NCBI GenBank assembly: GCA_002293475.1
Contig: DBDG01000070.1
Location: 66,734 to 130,733 of the forward strand
Source: Lachnospiraceae bacterium UBA938
GTDB lineage: Bacteria > Bacillota > Clostridia > Lachnospirales > Lachnospiraceae
DNA: 64,000 bases
Reading direction: 5' to 3'
The position numbers and the translations under genes are program-made. This document shows, one piece after another, positions 51,127 through 58,798 of this stretch. How positions within the stretch are numbered: the first letter of the stretch is position 1; the number at the start of each line of letters is the position of its first letter. Below the pieces are notes generated by a model that was not told where the DNA came from, ran no database searches, and saw nothing but the letters and a program-made list of their open reading frames with translations.

Positions 51127-52676
51127 ATCGCTCCCTCCGCCTTCTTTAGGACTGAGGGCACGGCTTCTACGATATCCGAGGCCATAACTCCATATTCTGT
51201 TTTTTGTTCCGCCGCGCAATCTCCCGCCAGCCCGTGCAGGTACACTCCCTGGCAGGCGGCTTCAAATGCCTCCATCCCCTGCGCCAGCAGCCCGCCGATG
51301 ATTCCGGCTAAGACATCGCCGCTTCCGGCCGTCGCCATCCCGCTGTTCCCGGAAGTGTTGATATAGGCTTCCGTTCGGCCCGCCTGGCACACATAGGTCC
51401 TAGCATCCTTACATACCAGAGTACACCGCAATTCCTCAGCTATCTTCCTGATCAATTGAAAGCCTGGTGCCTTGGCATCCTCCATGCGGCAGCCCGCCAA
51501 TTCACAAAATTCCCCCATATGCGGCGTAAGGATCCGCTTTCTGTCCTGCTGCCCGCCAAACTCTTTCTGTAGCTTGCTGGACTGAGCCAGCCGCCAGATT
51601 GCATCGGCATCCAACACCAGCGGCAGCCTGCTCTCGGCCAATACTGTCTCAAGCAGCAGCGCAGAAGCTTCGCTCCTTCCCAAGCCGGGCCCGATAACAA
51701 CACATCCTGCCCACTTAAGCCACTTCCTTACCTCTTCCCGGAGTTCCTCCCCGCTATGATCTGCTGCAAAACCGCCCATGGTTTTGTAAGTACTTACCAT
51801 CGCCTCCGGCAAAGTCTCCTGAATAATGGCGCGGTTGGATTCATGGGTCATGACTGCCAACATTCCGGCACCGGTGCGCAGGCATCCGCGTCCCGCCAGC
51901 TGACAGGCTCCCGCCATGGATTCTTGCCCCGCTATCAGCAGCACCTTGCCAAAAGTTCCTTTATTTCCGCTTTTCTCCCGAACCGGCATCCTGATATCCG
52001 CAAGGCCGCCGTACGTAAAGAGCTCCGGCTGCCTTCCCCGGAAACTGTGTTCCGTAATCCCGATATCCCGTACTGCCAGCTCGCCGGCATATTCGCAGCC
52101 AGGATACAGATAATGTCCTCTTTTCGCAAATCCATAACTGACCGTCAGGTCCGCCCTGACTGCCTTGCCCAGCACCGCTCCGGTACCGGCGTGAATCCCT
52201 GAGGGAATATCCACGCTACAGATAAATGCCCCCTCATTTCCCAACCGGTTGATGTTTTCAACAGCTTCCGCATATATGCCGGCAACTTCCCGGGAAAGCC
52301 CGATGCCGAAAACACCGTCTACTATAATATCATATTCTCCCTTTTCCATTTTGCTCTGAATTGGAAAACCATATTTTTCCAGAATAACAATCTGACTCAT
52401 GGTTTCCGGACTGCACCCGGCCTTGTCCCCGATCAGGACAAAGTCGACAGCCTGGCCCGCCAAAGCCAAGAGACGGCCGGCCGCCAAAGCATCCCCGCCA
52501 TTGTTCCCGCATCCGGCAACTGCCATGATCCGGTTATTGCCCTGCTTTCTCCTGACGATCTCTTCTGCCGTAGCTAACGCCGCCCGCTCCATGAGAACCA
52601 GCGGACTCATCCCTAGGATTTCAATCGTATTGCTGTCATACTCCTTCATTTCATTGCCACTGACCAGATACTTCAT
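51123..52676 (-). CDS. nnr: Bifunctional NAD(P)H-hydrate epimerase/ADP-dependent dehydratase
   Basis: 517 residues, full-length fusion. The N-terminal YjeF half (KYLVSGNEMKEYDSNTIE, AVAGCGNNGGDALAAGRLL) epimerises damaged NAD(P)HX; the C-terminal YjeF_C half (KGTFGKVLLIAGQESMAGA, ILTPHMGEFCELAG, NTSGNSGMATAGSGDVLAGI) dehydrates it using ADP. It is a metabolite-repair enzyme placed, as in many Firmicutes, before alr. Confidence 0.95.
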   Translation of the reverse strand: MKYLVSGNEMKEYDSNTIEILGMSPLVLMERAALATAEEIVRRKQGNNRIMAVAGCGNNGGDALAAGRLLALAGQAVDFVLIGDKAGCSPETMSQIVILEKYGFPIQSKMEKGEYDIIVDGVFGIGLSREVAGIYAEAVENINRLGNEGAFICSVDIPSGIHAGTGAVLGKAVRADLTVSYGFAKRGHYLYPGCEYAGELAVRDIGITEHSFRGRQPELFTYGGLADIRMPVREKSGNKGTFGKVLLIAGQESMAGACQLAGRGCLRTGAGMLAVMTHESNRAIIQETLPEAMVSTYKTMGGFAADHSGEELREEVRKWLKWAGCVVIGPGLGRSEASALLLETVLAESRLPLVLDADAIWRLAQSSKLQKEFGGQQDRKRILTPHMGEFCELAGCRMEDAKAPGFQLIRKIAEELRCTLVCKDARTYVCQAGRTEAYINTSGNSGMATAGSGDVLAGIIGGLLAQGMEAFEAACQGVYLHGLAGDCAAEQKTEYGVMASDIVEAVPSVLKKAEGAI

Positions 52677-52720
52677 ATTCCCTGCTTTCCGCTTTGCTTC
52701 TTAAAGACCTGCCCTATGTA

Positions 52721-53392
52721 TTACTTATCCTCACCTTTATCCGCCTGCCCCCCGTCAGCATCCGGCGCCGGCGTGACCGCCGGCATCTTAAACTCAGGAA
52801 TATACTTCATGTCGAATATCTCGATTACATTGGCCCCGAATATCTGGTGCATGTATTTATATAGCTCATTGGTCATGATCTCTTTTTCCTGCTTCCGGAT
52901 CAGTTTCTTCTTCAGCTCTACCCTGATCTGGGTGATCCACTGGGCGATCTCCTCTATTTCCGCGCTATCCGCCTGCAGCCTCTCATAGCATACTTCCATG
53001 GTAAGAAGCATCAGCTGGTAATTTATCTCGTTGATCTGCTTCGGCAGATCCATGAGCTCATCCTGACAGGCTTCCAGCTTTTCATTACATTCATTGATGA
53101 GCCGCTTATTATCCTCCATCTTCTTCTCGGCACTGCTTTTTCCCTTGTCGGCTTCTTCGGCGTTTTCCATGATCTCATCCATTAATTTCATTTTGAGCCG
53201 CTTGATATTTTTCACATCATTAGTAAGCTTGCCCTGGCGCTTGAGCAGGCTGTTCAGCTCTTCCTCCCGCCTTTTGATATGGGAGTCGGGATTTATCTGC
53301 GTAAATAACTTATGCCACTTATGATCCAGTGTCAAGATGGGGATTTTGGCACTTTCTAAAGCTGGTTTGTAGATGTCATCAGTTCTCGACAT
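52721..53392 (-). CDS. Coiled-coil protein of unknown function
   Basis: 223 residues, cytosolic. It opens DIYKPALESAKIPILTLDHKWHKLF and continues as long heptad-rich helices (residues about 35-160), then EIMTNELYKYMHQIFG and an Ala/Pro/Asp-rich tail. No catalytic motif. It overlaps rex by 14 bases with GAGGG six bases upstream, so it is coexpressed with rex. I do not recognise a function; it looks like a conserved hypothetical of Clostridia. Confidence 0.8.
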   Translation of the reverse strand: MSRTDDIYKPALESAKIPILTLDHKWHKLFTQINPDSHIKRREEELNSLLKRQGKLTNDVKNIKRLKMKLMDEIMENAEEADKGKSSAEKKMEDNKRLINECNEKLEACQDELMDLPKQINEINYQLMLLTMEVCYERLQADSAEIEEIAQWITQIRVELKKKLIRKQEKEIMTNELYKYMHQIFGANVIEIFDMKYIPEFKMPAVTPAPDADGGQADKGEDK

Positions 53393-54092
53393 GATTCCCT
53401 CGATTCTTGTAACGGTTAATATTATAAGATAGTTTCATAAGGCTATCGGATAGATGCACGTTTTCAACCTGGATTTCTTCATTGACGTTCAGATCGACAT
53501 GGGCAAAGTTCCATATGGCCTTGATTCCTGCCCTTACCAAGGTATCGGCTACCGTAAGGGCACTCTCCTTGGGGATCGTCAGCACAGCGATGTCAATATC
53601 TTTGCTTCTGATAAAATCACCGATCTGTTCCATGGGCAGCACTTCCATATTTTTGATTAATTTTCCGTGGAGCATGGGATCTTTGTCGAAGATGCCGAGA
53701 AACAGAAAACCCTTGCGTTCAAAATTCATATAATTGGCAATGGCCTGCCCTAGATTGCCGGCACCGACAATAATCAGATGATGCTTTCTATCAAGACCTA
53801 ACAGCCTGCCTATTTCTTTATAAAGATACTCTACCTTATATCCATAACCCTGCTGACCGAAGCCGCCAAAATTGTTCAAGTCCTGGCGGATCTGTGACGC
53901 AGTAACTTTCATAATATCGCTCAGTTCCTGAGAGGAGACCCTTTCTATCCCTTGGTCATTTAGCTCCCCCAAATATCGGAAATATCTCGGCAGGCGGCTG
54001 ATAACCGCCTGAGAAATATCCTTGGAGACTTCTTTTGAGACTTCTTTGGGAATTTCTTTTGAGATTTCCTTTGAGATATCTTTTGACTCCAT
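53379..54092 (-). CDS. rex: Redox-sensing transcriptional repressor Rex
   Basis: 237 residues. The winged-helix domain (AVISRLPRYFRYLGELNDQG, TASQIRQDLNNFGGFGQQGYGY) and the Rossmann NADH sensor (LIIVGAGNLGQAIANYMNFE) are complete. Rex leaves DNA when NADH rises. ATG 54092 has GGAGG five bases upstream. Before the normal start of the family, about 24 extra residues of SKEISKEIPKEV type are encoded by 12-bp tandem repeats. A perfect Rex box covers its own promoter. Confidence 0.96.
   Translation of the reverse strand: MESKDISKEISKEIPKEVSKEVSKDISQAVISRLPRYFRYLGELNDQGIERVSSQELSDIMKVTASQIRQDLNNFGGFGQQGYGYKVEYLYKEIGRLLGLDRKHHLIIVGAGNLGQAIANYMNFERKGFLFLGIFDKDPMLHGKLIKNMEVLPMEQIGDFIRSKDIDIAVLTIPKESALTVADTLVRAGIKAIWNFAHVDLNVNEEIQVENVHLSDSLMKLSYNINRYKNRGNHVEN
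54025..54084. repeat. Five 12-bp tandem repeats in the rex 5' coding region
   Basis: Units of GAGACTTCTTTT type (and variants GAGATTTCCTTT, GAGATATCTTTT) run in tandem, encoding four-residue SKE(I/V) steps at the Rex N-terminus. Copy number changes keep the frame. Confidence 0.85.
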
Positions 54093-54184
54093 ATCGGCCT
54101 CCATGTTTAAGTAGGGCGCGCTTGCATGTTTCTGTTATCGGTAACCATGGTATCATGGGCAAAATACCTTTTTACCCCAACATC

Positions 54185-54246
54185 ATTATATAAGAGTGTT
54201 AAAATTATGTCAATTGATTGACATTATTTAGTTTGGCTTGTAAACT
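54185..54246. promoter_or_regulatory. Rex operator shared by divergent promoters of rex and the ABC-F gene
   Basis: ATGTCAATTGATTGACAT (54207-54224) is a perfect palindrome matching the Rex pattern TGTnAA-N4-TTnACA. On the minus strand it contains a TTGACA -35 (54208-54213) with TATAAT (54185-54190) at 17 bases, the rex promoter. On the plus strand it contains TTGACA (54218-54223) with TAAACT (54241-54246) at 17 bases, a promoter for the ABC-F gene. One bound Rex dimer would block both. Confidence 0.8.
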
Positions 54247-54247
54247 G

Positions 54248-54275
54248 TTACTGTGTTACTGTTACTGTATTACTG
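54248..54275 (+). repeat. TTACTG repeats in the ABC-F leader
   Basis: TTACTG occurs four times (54248, 54256, 54262, 54270) between the plus-strand promoter and the ABC-F ribosome site. No function can be assigned. Confidence 0.6.
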
Positions 54276-54312
54276 TTACAGGAACAAAGATTAACCTTGT
54301 GAGGATATCATC

Positions 54313-56217
54313 ATGGTACTGTCCTGCCAGAATATCGGCAAAATGTTTGCTGAGAAAACTATCTTGAAGGGTGTTTCCTTCCATGTGGAAGATTATGATA
54401 AAGTAGCTGTCGTAGGTATCAATGGCGCCGGCAAGACTACGCTGCTTAAGGTTATCGTCGGGGAACTGGCGGCTGACGAAGGCGAAGCCGTCCTGTCCAA
54501 AGGGAAGACCCTGGGATATCTGGCGCAGACAGGGGCTGTCGACGGCAACCATACTATCTATGAGGAACTGCTCTCGGTAAAGGCAGGCCTTATCCAGCTG
54601 GAAAAACAGCTCCGGGAAGCTGAGCTTAAGATGAAGAATGCCGGGGAAACGGAGCTTGACCGGCTATTGGAAGGCTATGCGCGGCTTACACATGATTATG
54701 AATTTGCCGGCGGCTACGCTTACCGGAGCGAGCTGGTCGGCGTCTTAAAAGGCCTGGGTTTTGCCGAGACGGAATTTGACAAGGTCGTGGATAAACTGTC
54801 GGGCGGCCAGAAAACACGGGTGGCACTGGGGAAGCTCCTGCTTGAAAAGCCAGACCTGGTTATCCTAGATGAGCCGACCAACCATCTGGATATGTCTTCG
54901 ATCCGCTGGCTGGAAACTTATCTGCTGAACTATCGGGGGGCAGTCATAATTGTATCGCACGACCGGTATTTCTTAGACCGTATTGCCAATAAGGTGGTGG
55001 AGCTGGACAATGGCCGGGGAACGGTTTTTGGCGGCAATTATTCCGATTATGCCGGAAAAAAGGAACAGCTCCGGGCCGCGGAGTGGAAAGCCTACTGGAA
55101 TCAGCAGCAGGAAATCAAGCATCAGGAAGCGGTGATCGCCAAGCTCCGGTCGTTCAACCGGGAAAAAACCGTAAAACGCGCCGATTCACGGGAAAAGATG
55201 CTGCACAAGATCGAGGTGCTGGAGCGGCCGGTGGAACAAAACAGTGATATACATATGGAGCTTAACCCCTCCTGCATAAGCGGTAACGATGTCTTAAGCG
55301 CGACCGGACTGAGCAAGGCCTTCGGGTCACTTACGCTGTTTCAGGATGTCGCTCTAGAAATCAAGCGCGGTGAACATGTCGCGGTTATCGGGGACAACGG
55401 CTCCGGAAAGACAACGCTCTTAAAGATACTGAACGGCGTGCTGCCGGCTGACCGGGGAAGTTTTACCTTGGGCACCAATGTAAACATCGGCTATTATGAT
55501 CAGGAGCATCATGTCCTCGATCTGGCGAAAAGCCTGTTTGATGAAATATCGGATGCCTATCCTGCCATGAATAATACGGAGATCAGAAACGTCCTGGCCG
55601 CCTTTCTGTTTACGGGGGACGATGTCTTTAAAAAGATCGGCGACTTGAGCGGCGGGGAAAGAGGCCGGGTCTCGCTGGCCAAGCTGATGCTTTCGGAAGC
55701 CAATTTCCTGATTCTGGACGAGCCCACTAATCACCTTGACATTATGTCAAAAGAAATCCTAGAGGATGCCCTGAATCGCTATACCGGCACCGTTCTCTAT
55801 GTATCGCATGACCGGTATTTTATTAACCGCACGGCTTCCCGGATCCTCGACCTAGCGGGACGGCAGTTTGTCAATTATATTGGTAACTATGACTATTATC
55901 TGGAGAAGAAAGAAGACCTTGCTAAGGATGTTTATCACATGCCCGTCCCGCCGGAAGAAACGGAGCCGGAAAGCAAGGCTGAATACTATAAGCGCAAAGA
56001 GCAGCAGTCCCAGCTGCGCAAGAAGGAAAATGCCCTGAAGCGGCTGGAAAATCAGATAGCAGAACTGGAGGGGCAGCTGGCCGGCATCGACAGCCAGATG
56101 ATCCTGCCGGAAATGGCTACCAATGTGGAAGCGCTGGTAAGGCTGACAGCCGAAAGAGCCGCTATTGATAAGGAGCTGGCTCAGCTATATGAAAACTGGG
56201 AAGAAGCGGCTTTGTAA
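54313..56217 (+). CDS. ABC-F family ATPase (YdiF-like)
   Basis: 634 residues, two ABC modules on one chain and no membrane helix. Walker A motifs GINGAGKTTLL and GDNGSGKTTLL, signatures LSGGQKTRVALGKLL and LSGGERGRVSLAKLM, Walker B LVILDEPTNHLD and FLILDEPTNHLD. A linker and a C-terminal coiled coil (KKENALKRLENQIAELEG) are typical of ribosome-associated ABC-F proteins. The place next to rex matches Bacillus ydiF. GAGG is nine bases before the ATG. Ribosome rescue or antibiotic protection is possible. Confidence 0.93.
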   Translation: MVLSCQNIGKMFAEKTILKGVSFHVEDYDKVAVVGINGAGKTTLLKVIVGELAADEGEAVLSKGKTLGYLAQTGAVDGNHTIYEELLSVKAGLIQLEKQLREAELKMKNAGETELDRLLEGYARLTHDYEFAGGYAYRSELVGVLKGLGFAETEFDKVVDKLSGGQKTRVALGKLLLEKPDLVILDEPTNHLDMSSIRWLETYLLNYRGAVIIVSHDRYFLDRIANKVVELDNGRGTVFGGNYSDYAGKKEQLRAAEWKAYWNQQQEIKHQEAVIAKLRSFNREKTVKRADSREKMLHKIEVLERPVEQNSDIHMELNPSCISGNDVLSATGLSKAFGSLTLFQDVALEIKRGEHVAVIGDNGSGKTTLLKILNGVLPADRGSFTLGTNVNIGYYDQEHHVLDLAKSLFDEISDAYPAMNNTEIRNVLAAFLFTGDDVFKKIGDLSGGERGRVSLAKLMLSEANFLILDEPTNHLDIMSKEILEDALNRYTGTVLYVSHDRYFINRTASRILDLAGRQFVNYIGNYDYYLEKKEDLAKDVYHMPVPPEETEPESKAEYYKRKEQQSQLRKKENALKRLENQIAELEGQLAGIDSQMILPEMATNVEALVRLTAERAAIDKELAQLYENWEEAAL

Positions 56218-56247
56218 AGCCGCGGATCAGTCCGGATCTGCGGCTTT
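56206..56247. terminator. Bidirectional terminator with three competing arms
   Basis: GCGGCTTT (56206-56213), AAAGCCGC (56216-56223) and GCGGCTTT (56240-56247). The middle arm can pair with either side; the right-hand pairing, with an inner GATC/GATC, is the likely terminator of the ABC-F gene, and the reverse strand can serve the converging chitinase. Confidence 0.7.
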
Positions 56248-56272
56248 CGCAACCTGATATTCTTGATATTAT

Positions 56273-58666
56273 TTATGAAACCAGTTCCCATGCCCCCCAT
56301 ATATTCGCTCCGGGGATCTCACTGTTGGTCCACCATTTTGCTCTGTACACATGTCCCTGATAAGTGACATAATCACCTGATACATAAACAGTGCCCAAAA
56401 CCCACTCCGGATAAGTATATCGGTCATATACCTCAACTGAGCGGACAACCGTGGTGGTCTGGTTGTTGCTGTTAGTCACTGAATAAGAGATGTCATACGT
56501 CCCTGGCGTCTGTGTATCCACGCTGCCTGACACTACTATTTCACTTGTCAGATTGCCGTCCACTGCATCGCTTGCCGTCACCCCGTACAGAGGATCAAAT
56601 GTACTGCCAGTCAGGATGATGATATCGTACACCCCGCTGATAACCGGTTTGATAACTACCGGCTCTACAACCGTAATGCGTCTGGTTACGACGATGGGAT
56701 GATTTTGGCTGGCGGTTACGCTGTATAAAAGTTCATATACACCTATAAGACTGGTATTAACTGTTCCCGTCACTTGGATAGGATAGCCTAGGTCGTTGCC
56801 TGCCGCGTCGCGCACCGACACCCCGGCCAATGGATCAAATGTACTGCCGCGTTCAATCTCGATATCATCAGCTCCGTGAAGGATAAAATCGGCAACCGGT
56901 TCGGTGACATCGGGAAATTCCTGCTTGGAGTAAAGTCCGTTTAGCTGGATGTTTCTAAACCCCCCCGTAAAACACCCCCTGATCATTCCTTGTAAGGTAA
57001 AGGTTCTGCCGTCAGGAATTGATGAGTAAAAAGGCATTCTCACCACATAGCGTGTAAATGCGCCGTTAACCTGCTGTGATTCTATCGTTCCGCCCCATAC
57101 AGTCCGCAAAGCAGCTGAGCCAGGCAAATCAAATCCTAGGGTAAAATCACCGGAAATGGCGGCGCCGGTATGATTTGTGATCGTAAATGAATAGGTATAG
57201 TATGGATTATCATAGCTACCCGTCAGGAGATAATCATAATCAGCTATCTGGCCTGCGGTTGGCTTGATGCCCTGATCAGGTATCAGCGGCGGCGCGGCCG
57301 CAAACCTATCATGCGCCAGAGTGGTCATGGTATCGCCCGACCCATATTCATCAGCAGCCTCGTCATAATCAAAATCGCCGCTCAGGTCCCATAACATACA
57401 GCCGCCGATATCATTATCTAAGACATACTGGATCTTTTCCCCCATAGACCGCTCATCTTCAAAGGATATGAATACCTTTTTCGTCTCATTCCATACATAA
57501 GATGTCTTGGTAACGTCATCCCAGTACAGCTCATAATCTAGTGTCGGATCTGCCAGCAGATTTTTGATATGGTACAGCGGGTTGATGCCGGAAGGTTCAG
57601 CCGGAAGAGGGTCGTTCCAGATACCTTCGATGCCGTCGGCACCGCTAAGCAGGGGGACGCTGCCATATAGTCCGCCGGTATAAGCACCCGGTGTGACATT
57701 CTTCCAGCCTACCGAGTAATAGGGAATACCGATGTTTATCCTTTCCGCCGGCAAAACACCCCTGTAATACTTGTATGCCCAGTCAATACTGCTTACCTGA
57801 AGCATATTTTCCGGATCCCTCGGATCCGAATAAAGCGGCGCATGTGGGCCGGTGAATCGGTTTGACGGACCGCGGAAGCCATAGGTCATCATGTTAAGGT
57901 AGTCGAGGTACTTAGCATATTCGCCATCCCCCATTCCGCCTAGGATCCATTGGTCAGCCGAGGCTGTCATTGTCAGAAGATACTGTTTTCCGTCTTCTTC
58001 GCCGGCTTCATCCAGTTTCTGACGCAGTGTCCGCATTAACATTAAAAAATTACTATAGATGACACCTCTGCGTGGTTCCGATACAGCAAAGTCCAGCGGG
58101 TTGCCGCTTAGCCGGGTAGAAGTAGGGTATTCCATGTCGATGTCTGCACCGTCAAAGCTATATTGACGGAGAAAGTCTACGACACTGTCAGCAAACTCAT
58201 TAATACCCGACTGTGTATCTGTCATCGGAAAAAAGTTACCGGATGCCGACCGGCCGCCGATCGTAATCAAGGTCTTGGTATCGGGATATTGCTGTTTGTA
58301 AGTCTTAAGCAGATTGAAGTGTCCAAGGTAAGGGAGCGTCACATCTTGCCCCGGATAGGCTCGCTCGATAGCGGCATCTTCATCCATGATCTGAATCCGG
58401 TTATCATTTCCGACCGTCGCAAATGCATAATTAATATGCGTCACTTTCCCCCAAGGGATGTCATGCACCGTGTAGTACTGGCTAAGCGCATTATCACTCC
58501 ATTCGCCGAAATATCCGACGATTCTTCTCTGATAAGTCTCGTCCTGTGTTGTTGTTGCTGCCGCCGCTGCGGCTGATGACAATGGCATAGTCATCAATAA
58601 GAATGTTATAATCAGTGAAACGACCCGGATAATTTTATCATATCTCCTTTTCTTTTTTGCTGGCAT
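56273..58666 (-). CDS. Secreted GH18 chitinase-like protein, divergent pocket
   Basis: 797 residues. Signal peptide (VVSLIITFLLMTMPLSSAAA), GH18 catalytic barrel (about 45-470), a carbohydrate-binding-like module (about 475-600), two Ig-like DUF5011-type modules (SVRDAAGNDL..., TASDAVDGNLTSE) and a C-terminal CBM5/12 chitin-binding module (WVLGTVYVSGDYVTYQG). The DxxDxDxE motif is intact (DGADIDME, Glu179). Yet residues usually fixed in the substrate cleft differ from the neighbouring paralog: TIGGR for SIGGW (Arg139), MTYGFRG for MTYDFHG (Gly263, Arg265) and YYSVGW for YYTRGW (Val319). AAAGGA precedes the ATG. Confidence 0.88.
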   Translation of the reverse strand: MPAKKKRRYDKIIRVVSLIITFLLMTMPLSSAAAAAATTTQDETYQRRIVGYFGEWSDNALSQYYTVHDIPWGKVTHINYAFATVGNDNRIQIMDEDAAIERAYPGQDVTLPYLGHFNLLKTYKQQYPDTKTLITIGGRSASGNFFPMTDTQSGINEFADSVVDFLRQYSFDGADIDMEYPTSTRLSGNPLDFAVSEPRRGVIYSNFLMLMRTLRQKLDEAGEEDGKQYLLTMTASADQWILGGMGDGEYAKYLDYLNMMTYGFRGPSNRFTGPHAPLYSDPRDPENMLQVSSIDWAYKYYRGVLPAERINIGIPYYSVGWKNVTPGAYTGGLYGSVPLLSGADGIEGIWNDPLPAEPSGINPLYHIKNLLADPTLDYELYWDDVTKTSYVWNETKKVFISFEDERSMGEKIQYVLDNDIGGCMLWDLSGDFDYDEAADEYGSGDTMTTLAHDRFAAAPPLIPDQGIKPTAGQIADYDYLLTGSYDNPYYTYSFTITNHTGAAISGDFTLGFDLPGSAALRTVWGGTIESQQVNGAFTRYVVRMPFYSSIPDGRTFTLQGMIRGCFTGGFRNIQLNGLYSKQEFPDVTEPVADFILHGADDIEIERGSTFDPLAGVSVRDAAGNDLGYPIQVTGTVNTSLIGVYELLYSVTASQNHPIVVTRRITVVEPVVIKPVISGVYDIIILTGSTFDPLYGVTASDAVDGNLTSEIVVSGSVDTQTPGTYDISYSVTNSNNQTTTVVRSVEVYDRYTYPEWVLGTVYVSGDYVTYQGHVYRAKWWTNSEIPGANIWGAWELVS

Positions 58667-58733
58667 GATTTCATTTCCTTTCTATGATGAACCAGATGAA
58701 ATAAAACAGATACACGGTTCCAGTTGAGAACAA

Positions 58734-58758
58734 GCCGCAAATCAATCTGATCTGCGGC
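58734..58758 (-). terminator. Stem-loop after the right-hand chitinase
   Basis: GCCGCA (58734-58739) pairs with TGCGGC (58753-58758), with an inner ATCA/TGAT pair. Leftward it is followed by TTGTTCT, a weak T-run, so termination may be partial and let transcription continue into the left chitinase. Confidence 0.55.
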
Positions 58759-58798
58759 CTGTCCTGCTTATAGCTAAAAGATATCTAATTATACTTAC

